A DNA stretch of 35,236 nucleotides from Mnemiopsis leidyi. Lineage: Eukaryota; Ctenophora; Tentaculata; Lobata; Bolinopsidae. Positions 21,226 to 33,312 of this stretch are shown here, piece after piece; the first letter of the stretch is position 1, and every line of letters starts with the position of its first letter. Both the position numbers and the translations under genes were made by a program. The stretch is from NCBI GenBank assembly GCA_000226015.1, contig JH152930.1:17491-52726 (forward strand), given 5' to 3'. The notes below the pieces were generated by a model that saw only the letters and a program-made list of their open reading frames with translations, had not been told where the DNA came from and made no database searches.

Positions 21226-23928
21226 TCAATCATCATCAAACTCGAAGGGGTTGGTAGAGAAAGGATTATTGGCACCAGGAGGAGGCGGAGGTGCAGGACC
21301 CTTCTTCTTCTGGGGAGGTTTAGGAGCAGGACCCTTACCCCCACTCTCTGAGGGAGGTCTAGGTGCTGGACCTTTCTCTTCTCTCGGATCGTAGAACGGG
21401 TTAGTCCGCTCTGTCTGGTCAGTCCCGCTAAAGTCTAGCGCACGCGCCACTTTACTGGAAATCTGGTCCTTCTCATTCCAGGCCTGGTTGATAGCGTGAT
21501 AGACAGGAGAGTTGCTCACTGCCGTGGAGATGTTGGTACTGATCTTGGAGAAGGAGGTACCTGATGTGCTGGTTACTGAAGTGTTCAGATTAGCGGTCTG
21601 TGTTTTGAACCCAGCTGCACGCGGAGCTACTACTGTTTGGAAGAATCTAGAAGCTAGAGGTCCTGTACGCTCGTGTACTCTACTGAAGATAGTGAGTTTA
21701 GAGGGAGGCTCCTCAGGAGTCTCAGATATACCGTTACTAGATACAATCTCCCTTATAGCGTCCCTGTTCATGTTGCCGCGCAGAGCTAGTAGCGCGACAC
21801 ACTGATCCCACAGGACATCCGGGTAGTTGTTTACAAAGTCCGCCATCTCGTAATGTATCAGATCTTCTGATGCTATCACTAGTTCTGATATAACTGTTAA
21901 ACACTTGAAGTCCTGGCGACTGAAGTCTTCTCGAAGTTTCAGTCCGTTTTCGAAGAAATTACAAATTTTCTCGTAGTCGCCACAGATTAGATCCTTGAAC
22001 GCGTCAATAGATAATGACAGTGACTTTGTATTGAATAGAGCGACAAGGTATTCCATTAGAAGTCGATCTGCAATTACATTGAGAATAACTTTATTTCCAG
22101 GCTCATCGATAAATTGGAAGTAGGACTGATTATAATCCTCAATTGTACCTTTAGCCAACTGAAGGTATTTCTTATCGATCCACTCCTGACTGTACAATTT
22201 AGGAAGTATCGGTTCCAAGTCACAAAACACAAGATCTGACAGCAGTACGCAGGTTCCTTTTAGAAGTTTAGCTTTGTAAAGTTCAGTTCTGTTTGCTATC
22301 AGATCTTCTTGTTGCAGAAGATTGCATCCCGATATATCTTTATCTTTCTTGTTGATAAGCGAGTTGACAAGCTCTTCGTTTAAAGAAGCACACTTCAGAG
22401 CATTGTTTGCTGAGGAGATCAACCACTCAATGTACTTCATATCTTCCTTAGCTTCGTCAGAAACCTCGAAATATTTGTTCCTAAATTCCATCAAATCCTC
22501 TAAATACTTATCGATAAAAAACACGATCATAGAGTCTAACTTTTCCAAAACAGGTAATAGATCCATGTTGGTCTCCAACTTGAAAGCAAACTCCAAGTTC
22601 TGGTTAATCATCTCGTAGAATATAACCGGAGTGGTAGTGTGGTAGTGCGGGACATCCAGGTTAGCTCCATCAGGAGACTTGTTTATCTCATACCTCGCAT
22701 CTCGCTCTAACTTCAAGATCTTCTTGGTCTGTCTAGAGAGTTCCACATCTAGTCTGTCTGTGTAGATCTTGACAAGTTTAGCAATGTCTCCAGGAGTCAG
22801 TATACCCTCGTGTTTCCCCTTGACTCTGTACGTCTTGATGATGTTGTTGAGGACTGTAGTCCAGTTGTAGACGATTGTGTAGCTGCTAGCTTGTCCTTGT
22901 GTTGTTGTTATCTGTCTGATTATCTCCTCGAATCTCATCCTGATGTTACTCACGTACTCCGTGCAGAAGAATTCCAGAATGTTCCAGTGAGGAGGGAAGC
23001 ACTGTTGGAGGTGCTGATCTACAACTCTCAGATCTTGTTCAGTGATCCCCTTGATCTTCTGCGCGAACCTCAGGATCCAACTCTCATCCTCCTGATTTAA
23101 CTCCCAGACACTGTCGAACGTACTGGATATCGAGCTAGACAACACTGCTAGAGCTTTGTCTTTCCACTTCTTGGGTCTATCTGGGAAACTGAGTTTCGGG
23201 TTTGCAGCTTGTTCTCTCTCGATCAGTGCATCCTTCTTCTCTTCTCTCTCGATAATCCGCAACATTGATACCATCTTAGAGGTGTTTCCAGATCGAATAC
23301 TATTTAGGGATCGAGTCAAAAAGAAGTGGATCTTCTTGGTAAAGTCCTTGTTCAACTGTTTGAGTCCCGAGAAGAACTCCTCCACCTTCTCTCTCTTCTC
23401 GTCATCTACGTCATCACTCATCACTTCCTTGTAAATGCCATCTCTACAATCCTCTAACTTCATCAGGATCTCATGAGCTAGGAGCAGTTCGTCTTCCTTC
23501 AGCAGGTTATGAGCTAGCGCAACATCCTCCTTGAAGTTGTAGATGCTCTGAAGATAACTGTGAAGTAGTGCATGCTCCTTGTGCACTATCCTGGTGTCTC
23601 GTATCTCTTTAGCTGTCTCCCCAAGCTGGTCGTTCAGACTCTTGTACATCGTGTTTACAGTCTTCATACTCGAGCAGATCTCGTTAGCTTCTCTCATCAC
23701 CTTCTGCAGGTTGAACAGTCCGGTTCTCACCCCGCGCAGCTGCGCCTCTACAGCCTCCTTGAGACGTGTCTCCACCATGTCTTTCTTGCGTCTCATTCGA
23801 TAAATGTGCTGCTCTATCATGTCCAGACTCTTGCCGTCCTTTAGGAGATCAGCTACTTCTATCACAGCATCGTCTATAGCATCAGCTTCACTCTTCTCCA
23901 GAGTCTCGGACTCTGGCATCGCCATCAT
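21226..23928 (-). CDS. EXOC3: exocyst complex component 3 (Sec6) with C-terminal NPF/proline tail
   Basis: One uninterrupted frame of 900 codons, while human EXOC3 has about 745-756. Family matches run through its length: QLRGVRTGL, KLEDCRDGI, LRIIEREEK, RPKKWKDK, CFPPHWNI, and NNYPDVLWDQCVALLALRGN near the end of the Sec6 fold. The first 150 residues are helical and coiled-coil prone. Sec6 is part of the octameric exocyst that tethers secretory vesicles to the plasma membrane before SNARE fusion. After the conserved part come about 130 extra residues: a Ser/Thr-rich linker, then three NPF tripeptides at 843-845, 888-890 and 893-895, proline runs (GPAPRPP, GPAPKPP, GPAPPPPP) and an acidic end, EFDDD. 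NPF is the classic ligand of EH domains. The start is the first of two adjacent Met codons. The lack of introns is unlike all of its neighbours. Confidence 0.94.
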   Translation of the reverse strand: MMAMPESETLEKSEADAIDDAVIEVADLLKDGKSLDMIEQHIYRMRRKKDMVETRLKEAVEAQLRGVRTGLFNLQKVMREANEICSSMKTVNTMYKSLNDQLGETAKEIRDTRIVHKEHALLHSYLQSIYNFKEDVALAHNLLKEDELLLAHEILMKLEDCRDGIYKEVMSDDVDDEKREKVEEFFSGLKQLNKDFTKKIHFFLTRSLNSIRSGNTSKMVSMLRIIEREEKKDALIEREQAANPKLSFPDRPKKWKDKALAVLSSSISSTFDSVWELNQEDESWILRFAQKIKGITEQDLRVVDQHLQQCFPPHWNILEFFCTEYVSNIRMRFEEIIRQITTTQGQASSYTIVYNWTTVLNNIIKTYRVKGKHEGILTPGDIAKLVKIYTDRLDVELSRQTKKILKLERDARYEINKSPDGANLDVPHYHTTTPVIFYEMINQNLEFAFKLETNMDLLPVLEKLDSMIVFFIDKYLEDLMEFRNKYFEVSDEAKEDMKYIEWLISSANNALKCASLNEELVNSLINKKDKDISGCNLLQQEDLIANRTELYKAKLLKGTCVLLSDLVFCDLEPILPKLYSQEWIDKKYLQLAKGTIEDYNQSYFQFIDEPGNKVILNVIADRLLMEYLVALFNTKSLSLSIDAFKDLICGDYEKICNFFENGLKLREDFSRQDFKCLTVISELVIASEDLIHYEMADFVNNYPDVLWDQCVALLALRGNMNRDAIREIVSSNGISETPEEPPSKLTIFSRVHERTGPLASRFFQTVVAPRAAGFKTQTANLNTSVTSTSGTSFSKISTNISTAVSNSPVYHAINQAWNEKDQISSKVARALDFSGTDQTERTNPFYDPREEKGPAPRPPSESGGKGPAPKPPQKKKGPAPPPPPGANNPFSTNPFEFDDD

Positions 23929-24330
23929 CAGGTCTGTTGGAGTTTGGGTTTTTTGTTACATTATCTTTACTGGAACATTAAAGAGCTAAAGTGAGGATTT
24001 GGGTTAACGACATATAACGTTATGAGTTAATTGGTTTTAACTCATAAAAATTTGAGATTTTGTTTATCAATAACATTTTTCAAACTTCAAACACTTCGTT
24101 TGAGTAAAATAAGACAAAATTCAATTTGTAATTCTGTGTCATCAAAAATTTACATTTACATATTATCAAACTTAACTGAATATTCTTAATTTTCTTAAAA
24201 CAGGAAACATAACGAAATTAAAAATTTGCATGCAGTATAAACGCCATTCGAATCACTAAAATATGTATTAAAACTATCTTATAAACACAAAAGCGTATTT
24301 CACGTCAAAATAAACAAAAGAAACAGAGAC
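23929..24330. other. intergenic: EXOC3 upstream region and RTCA 3' UTR
   Basis: About 400 bp of AT-rich DNA between two minus-strand genes. CAG then ACCTG immediately precedes the EXOC3 ATG on the sense strand, so a 5' UTR intron is conceivable. No other signal was seen. Confidence 0.4.
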
Positions 24331-25962
<1,632 letters not shown>

Positions 25963-26829
25963 CCTAGTTCCTACTGCTCCTGATTTGTTTTGTTAGGTTC
26001 AATCTTCAGGGCGGGCTATCAACATGTTGAAATTTAACAGTTAAAAAATGAATTCGAAATCAGAAACTATGATTGTAAATTTCGAGGAATTCAATTGGGA
26101 AGACGCATCTATAATTATGACTAAATAAGTCGATATATCATAGCAATTAAACAAAAAATTTTCGTCAAATCATTGTGAAATTTAATTTGAAAAACAAACA
26201 CTTTTAATCAATATTGAAGATTTACTGATCAAATCTGTAAAACATCGTCAAGCGCACTGAATGGCTAACCACTAATAAAAAACATAATTTAATGAAATTT
26301 TCTTTGGCAGCACTGAAATTGAGATGAAATCAGTGTGATCTTCATGAATTTGAACATAAAATCTGTACAGTAATCATTAGATGCAGAGATTAAACAACAT
26401 CTAGCAACTAAAAACCACCCCACTACTTCTCATCTGTAAAGCTATTGTTGGGATAACTGTGACTGTGTTATTAAATTGTTAAGCAAAATATTAACAAGAG
26501 AAAATGCACATTGACAGTCAAGTGGTGGCCACGTAGACCAGGCTTCTTGTTATTTGTATTCTTACTTCTTTACTTTCCTCTTAGCTGTACTGGCTCCTGA
26601 GTTGGCTTGTCTTCATACCACGAGGATTAGTCCAGAACTTGAGAGTCATGACAATCATCTACACTCTACAAACCTTTCTATTGGTATACATTAAACACCC
26701 ACAATAACGCTGAAATTAACAGCAAACTGACAATAACAGTTAAACAGCTAAGTAACATTTTAACAGTTAGCTGCTTGAAACTGTGCCAGTAAACATTAAG
26801 TGTAACCCTCTAATCGACCGTCATATCAG
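25963..26829. other. intergenic: RTCA upstream region and TBC gene 3' UTR
   Basis: 867 bp, AT-rich, without a supported gene or repeat. The left side should contain the RTCA promoter and the right side the 3' UTR of the Rab GAP gene. No canonical poly(A) signal was found on the minus strand close to its stop. Confidence 0.4.
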
Positions 26830-29800
26830 TTATTGCGGTGGATCTAACGACATATTCGACACATTTTCCACCAACAGCGAGGCTGGGTCACGAGACTCGT
26901 CCAAGTCACGTGACGTGATCAGGTGATCTGCTGTTTCAGGTTCAGGTGTTTTCTCTGCAATGTCCCTGTTTGGGTTGTACTGGCTACCCAGAGAAGAGAG
27001 CGGTGTCTCAGCTATGCGGAGAATGTTAGTGCGGATATTGAAGGGGATGTCAGGTTGAGATCTGATGTTGTGGAAGAGAGACTCCGTGTTTCCCAGCACT
27101 TCTCGCAGGTCGATGTGTTGTGAAAGGTCGTTTATGTACTGAAGGAGGAAGTGATTCAGAAAAGTAATAACACGTTTATGTACTGAAGGAGGAAGTGATT
27201 CAGAAAAGTAATAACACGTTTCGAATTGTTAACCTACTGAAAAAGTTGCAAAACTGCAAGTTTCAAACTAAGTCCGGCTGTAAAAATTCCTCACCCGAAG
27301 AATGTCAGCAAAACACATTTTCTTCTGGATGATAGGAGTTCTCTCCTGAAGGAGAATAGCTGTGGCGATAAAGAGAGTGTAGTCTGTGTTGTAGGGACAC
27401 GTCCAGATCACCTCCCATAGCTCCAGTATGTCGTCCCCTCTGTTGGTAGTTATTTTTACACGTGTTATCTTTACACGTGTTATATTCATAGGTGTTATCT
27501 TTACACGTGTACACGTGTTATCTTTACATGTGTTATCTTTACATGTGTTATCTTTACACGTGTTATCTTTACATGTGTTATCTTTACATGTGTTATCTTT
27601 ACACGTGTTATCTTTACACGTGTTATCTTTACATGTGTTATCTTTACACGTGTTATCTTTACACGTGTTATCTTTACACGTGTTATCTTTACACGTGTGA
27701 TCTTTAAATGTGTTATCTTTACTAGTGTTATCTTTACACGTGTGATCTTTAAATGTGTTATCTTTACTAGTGTTATCTTTACACGTGTTATCTTTACACG
27801 TGTTATCTTTACACGTGTTATATTAACACGTGTTATATTTACACGTGTCATCTTTACACGTGTTATCTTTACACGTGTTATATTTACACGTGTTATCTTT
27901 ACACGTGTGATCTTTAAATGTGTTATCTTTACACGTGTTATCTTTACACGTGTGATCTTTAAATGTGTTATATTTGCATGTGCCATATTCTTACAGTAAA
28001 AGTAGTAATACGAATGTTCTTGATAAGCATCCGATCAAACGCTATTTTTAACGTAAGAGTTAAACTACAATTTACCTAAACTCTCTCTTGAAGTTGATGA
28101 GAAGCCATCTGAAGCAGAAGAAGAAGTTTGACGAATCTTCCTTTTCCAAGTGATTATAGAGCTCGCTATCACAGTAGTACACTAAGCTGGACAAGTCAGC
28201 TAACTTCCCCTGGATCTTCTGTTGGTCCAGGAAGAAGTGAGCTTCCACCATGTCCATGTAGCCGACAAAGGCCCAGAACGCCATCAGTTTGTCTTTAAAG
28301 AGGAGATAGAGGGGAGAGAGGAGGTCGCTCATACCTTGAACGTATCCTGAAATGTGAGGTTCTCTTAGTCATGGGATCTTGGAATTTTTACTTCCACGAC
28401 TAAAGAATAGGGTTCCCGTCGTCCTGCCCCACAACATCGTGCCCCACAACATTTTTTTCCACAAATTTGGCCCCAGCGACCCTTACCCAAACCCTAACCC
28501 TAACCCTAACGAAGTTGTCTGTTGTCGATCAGGACGTCACTGGGGCTGAATTACTGGGTTAAAGTGCTCTGGGGCACGATGTTCTGGGGCAGGACGTCGG
28601 ACACCAAAAATAGTATATTCAATTCAGTCGACATTTATCAAGATAAGGATTGCTACTTAATCTGCTTTCATACAGAGCTCAAACACAGCCAAGTGCTAAC
28701 AAACAACACTTACCAAGATCAAAGTTGTACTGACAGTAAGTCATCAACATTTCGTACAAGTCCGCAATGTGAGGGTTGTTTTCTCCCTTGTAGAACTCCA
28801 ACACCCGATCTGTTCTGAGAACATCCTTCTCTACAAGCGCTTCCCGATCACGGTACAACTGGAATCTTGTGTAGGGAATAGTGTTAGGACAGTGCAGTCG
28901 AGTAAAGCTGCTGCTGGATAAAGTAACATGAAGAAGACAATGCAATTACCAACCGTTTCATCTGAGCAGGAGATATAGACTTCCACTGATTTTTCAACAC
29001 TTCATACTCCTTCTTCTTCTGCTCCATGATAGCAGCCCGTTCCTCCAACGTACTGTTCCAAGGGTACACATTGAGAAGGAAGGGCCACACATCCTGTCTT
29101 AGATCAGGGTGACAACCACCTCCAAATATCCTGTCTTGTAACTCTTTAACTCTGCACACTCTACCTTCACTGTCAAAGTGCGTCTCCCATAGAGCCTGTG
29201 TAAACATCTCGTCACGCGCTACTGGCGCTGCTCTATCTAGGGGTTTCCGCAGATCATACAGCTCAAAGTCTCCTTCAGCTGGTCTGGAATTTTTAACACG
29301 GTCAGTTACTACTGCTAGAAGAGTCTGCTGCTAGAAGTATGATTACTGTCGAGAGTGAGGTATACTCGAGATAAATTGAGATCAGTTTATTGCAAAATAC
29401 ACATAACCTGTGACATAGGTGTTCAGGGGGTGTTGGATTAGTAACAGCAGTTTTAGAAGTCTGCGCTCCAGGACGAGACACTGGCTTCCCCACAACGCTT
29501 CCTCTTAGGAAATTGGTAACTTTAGACAGTCCACTCAGCGTAGTGTCATACACGTCTTGGAAATCTACTGCAATCTTCTGAGGGATTAGATGATAATTAC
29601 ATTGTTGGTATCTGAGCTTATGTCAACCGTACAATTTTTTATTTTATGATTGCAAAGTTTATCCTCAAATCTAATTTCATCATGTAGCCTGATAATCTGC
29701 CTGTTTACACTAAAAATATGTAAGTTACAAACCGTGTTCATTACCTTGTACACCTGATTACTTGTAGCTGTTCCGTCCAGTTCAAGCTCCTTCATGACCT

Positions 29801-30668
29801 TGTGTAGTCCTGCTCTACTGTGATCAACCACCAGTGTGTCACGCTCCCTGATATTCAGAATCTTAACATAGAGGATTGTGCATACAAGATAGGTCTTCAA
29901 ACTTAGGTGCATATCGAACTATGAACCTCAAGTTTCCGGGTATATTTTGATTAACTTCGGCTAACCTTATGAAACATAGGAATCGTTTAAGGCACTGAAC
30001 AAGCCTGTAAACTGAATCCAATTTCGGAAAGTAGATGACTGGAAGTCTCTGTGAACTTGTACTTATAATTATACAGGCTCTTCCTCTTGCACCTATCTCT
30101 TGTTTGATTGAATCAATCTGGAATATGAGTTATAATAATTTTTAAAAAAGCAATTTCGCTTTCGAGAACAGACTTGTTTATAAAAAAAACACAAAGAAAA
30201 TCCTTATGAATGACCCTATCAAGAATATCAATCAGTATTATCTTACAGTTGAAATTGGGACTCTTAGAGGAGGCATTCCAACAGATGGTTCCTTAGTTGA
30301 GTCATGTGCAATAACTCCCCATTCATCGAAGGACATGTGGTTGTTGACATCATAAGAATCAAAAGGTGTCCATTCGATGTATGCACACTCTCCCTGGAAG
30401 AATAAATATTATCAGTTCAAGTAATCTTTTACAGCACTACATTGACACTGCTGATTGATTTGTTTGAGTCATCTTTCTGAGACAATAACTTCTAAAATTT
30501 CCCCTTAAGAACGTGGAATACTAATAGTAGTCATACCCTCTCAAGTACAGCAAAGGTGCCAGATGTTCCCTTGTCAGCATAGAACAACTCAACATCGTAC
30601 TCTTCGTAAAACCTCTTTGTCACATCTGGCAACTCTTCCAACTCTTTAGTGTCATTATTATCTGTCAT
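26830..30668 (-). CDS. TBC1D15: TBC1D15/17-type Rab GTPase-activating protein
   Basis: Ten exons (30668-30537, 30393-30247, 30117-29966, 29847-29745, 29577-29408, 29283-28950, 28858-28714, 28346-28076, 27439-27295, 27138-26830) give 635 residues; human TBC1D15 has about 690. The N-terminal half is the weakly conserved region of this subfamily, with SGLSKVTNFLRG near its end. The TBC domain begins at RIFGGGCHPDLRQDVWPFLL. EKDVLRTDR at 356-364 holds the Arg finger (R361), and YVQGMSDLL near 396-404 the Gln finger (Q398), so both catalytic residues are present. FCFRWLLINFKREF and ILELWEVIW close the fold. Relatives act on Rab7-type GTPases at late endosomes, lysosomes and mitochondria. All borders are GT-AG. 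The last acceptor sits in a 44-bp duplication. TBC1D15 and TBC1D17 cannot be told apart from this sequence. Confidence 0.94.
27129..27216. repeat. 44-bp tandem duplication spanning the last TBC exon acceptor
   Basis: Units 27129-27172 and 27173-27216 are identical. Each carries the polypyrimidine tract, the CAG acceptor (minus strand) and the first bases of exon 10. The unit at 27129 is the one that keeps the reading frame. Confidence 0.93.
27450..27985. repeat. 15-bp minisatellite, unit TTATCTTTACACGTG, in TBC intron 8
   Basis: About 35 units run head to tail. Most contain CACGTG; variants have ACATGTG, AAATGTG or ACTAGTG. Because 15 is a multiple of three, long frames stay open on both strands and encode repeats such as VIFTR and ITRVK, which are not genes. 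Confidence 0.95.
28403..28613. mobile_element. hAT-like MITE with internal telomere-type repeats
   Basis: A 195-bp element (28411-28605) in TBC intron 7. Its ends are inverted repeats of about 38 bp, GGTTCCCGTCGTCCTGCCCC on the left and GGTGTCCGACGTCCTGCCCC in reverse on the right, both continuing with AACATCGTGCCCCA. Flanking 8-bp sequences AAGAATAG (28403-28410) and AAAAATAG (28606-28613) match at 7 of 8 positions, the duplication size of hAT elements. A run of CCCTAA units lies inside at about 28491-28510. No coding sequence. Confidence 0.82.
28491..28510. repeat. short interstitial telomere-type repeat
   Basis: ACCCTAACCCTAACCCTAAC, preceded by CCCAA. It is the common animal telomere motif in about three units, lying within the MITE and thus not a chromosome end. 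Confidence 0.9.
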
Positions 30669-31243
30669 CTAACTGTAAGATTTGCAATGAACATCATGAT
30701 GCGAGAACTTTAATAATAAGCTAAAGTAGTTAAGAATAATTTAAGTTCACTCCATAATCAAAAGTGTTCAGATTCTACATTTATTTGTGTGCACGACATT
30801 AATAACTAAAGATATTCATCTGAAGTTATTTTCAATAGTATCATATTCATGGATGTGCATGCTATAAGTTATTTTGAATAATCAATTATTATCATTTCTA
30901 TCATAACACTGAACAAAGAAAAACATATCTCATGCAGTCAGCTTGGGAGTTGAGCAAACTTCAACAATTCAAACATATTAGCTATAAAATTGTTGAGTTG
31001 GCACTTGAACCTCATCTTTCTCATAACCTTTGCATTGCCTCTAATTAGCCTATATCAATAAGTATAACAGGAACAATTAAAGAGATGATGTGAACTCTAG
31101 TTTAAAGTTTTTGGCAACATTAAGCAGCATCGTGGAATTGACAGGGGGGATAATGAGGTCTGTCAAACATTTTGAATTTAAATGCACCCTAATTCATTAT
31201 TTTGTGCTCGCATATCAGTACAGATAATCTCTTATCATAACAT
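30669..31243. other. intergenic: TBC gene upstream region
   Basis: AT-rich DNA upstream of the Rab GAP start codon, up to a LINE remnant. No gene, repeat or clear promoter element was recognised. Confidence 0.4.
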
Positions 31244-31875
31244 CATGGCAAGAGGAAAAAATCAACGTGGCACATCTACACCTTGAGGTTCTGGAGGTGG
31301 AAGCAAGGAACATCCGGCGGATGATGATCTACGTCGCAGCTCTCGACACAACAGCTCCACTTCTATTCAGGATGCTGCTCACCCTGGTGAGTCTTCGCAG
31401 TTGGAGGAAGAGTCGTTACTCGCGCAATTTAATGTTATCAATAAGAAATTGCCTTTACTCTTTAAGGGAAACACACAGTTAAGGGGTGAACTTGTTTTGA
31501 TTAAAAGTGCGTTTAACTCTCAAACTAAGAAAATTGCAGCAATATGGCCGTCGAGAGAACATTTGCTTTTCTAACCTTAAGATTGATTATAAACCAGTAA
31601 TTGATCAAGTAATCAGCCTCTTTGAAGAGATCGACGTGACCATCTCAAAAAATAACCTTGTTGATGTGCACCTTCTGCCATCAACAAGAGGACAAGCCAA
31701 GCGGGTCATTGCAAGATTTAAGGACAGAAAACTTTGACAACAGGCTATGAGAGCTCGCAATGGATCCAAGATCATTGATCATCTATTCAACTGTGACATT
31801 CCATATTTAGGGGTGATAAGTGTTTCTGTACTTAAATCATGGTTAAAACGCCATCTTTTTGACTATACAAAGTAG
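31244..31875 (+). mobile_element. LINE remnant: ORF1-like fragment joined to a 3' end fragment
   Basis: One frame from the ATG at 31244 reads on with a single internal TGA after 13 codons, then ends at 31575. The next frame continues with VDVHLLPSTRGQAKRVIARF and, after a stop, QQAMRAR, the pattern of the RNA-binding part of L1-like ORF1 proteins. After about 31800, VSVLKSWLKRHLFDYTK resembles the C-terminal residues common to LINE polyproteins. A large internal deletion and several stops mark it as dead. The family assignment is from pattern memory only. Confidence 0.55.
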
Positions 31876-32440
31876 GTCTAGATCGGGAGATGAAGATTGG
31901 TTGCAATGCAACCACGACCTCTTTTTGACATTTTAATATAATAGGTTTTGTGTATTGTGCGTGATGTTGAAAGTGTGGTTGGAAATTGGAAGTGTTTTGG
32001 GACTAGTGATACCAAAATTGGCCCCGTCGAACAAAAAATCTGCCACTGCCGCACAGGTTTTCTTTTTTCTTGTTAATTTAAGTTGATGTACCACTCTTCA
32101 AGTCCTTGGGTGAGAGCAATTGATTTCTATTATTTTATAACTATTGATGTATAAAGCTCTTTAAATATTTTTCAATCGTGTAAAATATCGTGTAATCTAA
32201 GAAAAGCTTCAATAACGAAACACAGATCAAGTTGAATAATCTTCCACAGAAATAGAAAGCGGTTTTGAGATGTTACATCAAGATGTTGAATGTCATGATC
32301 TCGTCTTCAGGTTCTCCTTGAAAGACATACTCCTCAATAAATGTATCTAATTTTCAGTGGTGAAAAAGTTTAAAACTTTAAATGAACCCTAAGTTGATTT
32401 AGATGCTAACAAATTTGCTAATAGAAGGCACTAGTTATTT
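31876..32440. other. region between LINE remnant and GGACT gene
   Basis: No gene is seen. The first 200 bp may be the LINE 3' UTR; the rest should include the 3' UTR of the minus-strand cyclotransferase gene. No clear poly(A) signal was identified. Confidence 0.35.
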
Positions 32441-32890
32441 TCAACAATCCATCACATCACCCCTATGGTCAACATAACCCTCTGGTCTATCAGCAGGCCG
32501 GACATATCTCATGCTGTCATCATAAGAATAATTTTCTTGCATTGGAAGCTCCAACAAACAGTTTTTGAAACGATCAAGGACATAAGTATAGCATAACATT
32601 GTATCTGAATTGACCGAAACATCCAGTTCAATACGATTGTAATAATCAGGATACCCTTCAAGAAAATCCAAAGTCTGCAGTTGGGATTCGGTCACTTTAA
32701 AAACTTCCCCAGCAACACGGTGTCCTTGGCTTTTAGCTCCAAGAAGATATGGTATATTGCAGCGTGATGCAATAACAAGAGGATACTTCTCAATCGTAAG
32801 TGCATTCCCAACAAATTCTGCTCCAGACAAGCAGTGATTGTTTGGGAAACCTCTTTTAAGGGTCCCATACACGAATACAAATATTCCCAT
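32441..32890 (-). CDS. GGACT: gamma-glutamylaminecyclotransferase-like (AIG2/GGCT fold)
   Basis: 149 residues from the Met at 32890; human GGACT has 153. FVYGTLKRG at 6-14 is the family's substrate loop, followed by YPLVIA, NIPYLL, GEVFKV and LDFLEGYPDYYNR, where E78 matches the catalytic Glu82 of the human enzyme. GGACT releases free lysine and 5-oxoproline from the gamma-glutamyl-lysine left after transglutaminase-crosslinked proteins are degraded. The frame extends upstream to another ATG at 32917, but an acceptor (GACAG then GTCATTA) just before 32897 suggests that the coding exon starts there. A likely upstream exon at 33230-33312 contains an in-frame ATG (33237) that would add five residues. 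YGTLK plus the Glu make the family call firm; close relatives in the AIG2-like group cannot be fully excluded. Confidence 0.88.
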   Translation of the reverse strand: MGIFVFVYGTLKRGFPNNHCLSGAEFVGNALTIEKYPLVIASRCNIPYLLGAKSQGHRVAGEVFKVTESQLQTLDFLEGYPDYYNRIELDVSVNSDTMLCYTYVLDRFKNCLLELPMQENYSYDDSMRYVRPADRPEGYVDHRGDVMDC

Positions 32891-33229
32891 TAATGACCTG
32901 TCGAATAAGGTGTGCATTTGAAATCAGCCAACGGGGAAATCTGAACTGAATAAGATCATTGCCAAAAATGTTTTAACATGACTCAACAAAGATTAAGCAG
33001 TAACACATAAAATATGAATGCTACAGAACAATACATCATAGAGGAAATAAATAATTTTCTCATATAATGTGGTTTCTGGTTAACATATTGATATGTCAAA
33101 TCGGCTTTTAGATACATTGCTTTTAAATACAGCCTAAAAATACTCTTGAACAGTAAAATACTGATATCAAAAATACTGATTCTAAAGATCGCAGCGAATG
33201 TAAACCTGCAATTTGGTAGGGTCATTTAC

Positions 33230-33312
33230 CTGGGCATTTCACGAGTCTACGTTGCTTTTTCGAATTGATGGGATCCAGAAAGAAAGTCAGACGCGACGCA
33301 CCCAAAAGAGCT
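33230..33312 (-). other. probable 5' exon of the GGACT gene
   Basis: On the minus strand a strong acceptor (TTGCTGTCTTGCTGTCCAG) precedes 83 nt that end CCCAG followed by GTAAATG. Spliced to the acceptor at 32897, it keeps the cyclotransferase frame and contains an ATG (33237) as well as an in-frame TAG 9 nt before it. Inferred from splice signals and phase only. Confidence 0.4.

Noticed and set aside
27450..27985. CRISPR array
   Set aside because: Units are contiguous 15-mers without unique spacers, within an animal intron.
27428..27999. Long open frames on both strands (VIFTR-type and ITRVK-type repeats)
   Set aside because: They are by-products of a 15-bp minisatellite, whose length is a multiple of three; not genes.
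28491..28510. Chromosome end or telomere
   Set aside because: Only about three units, inside a MITE with TIRs and TSD, in the middle of a gene.
32890..32917. GGACT start at the ATG 32917
   Set aside because: A splice acceptor lies between it and the family-like start at 32890, and the extra residues do not match relatives.
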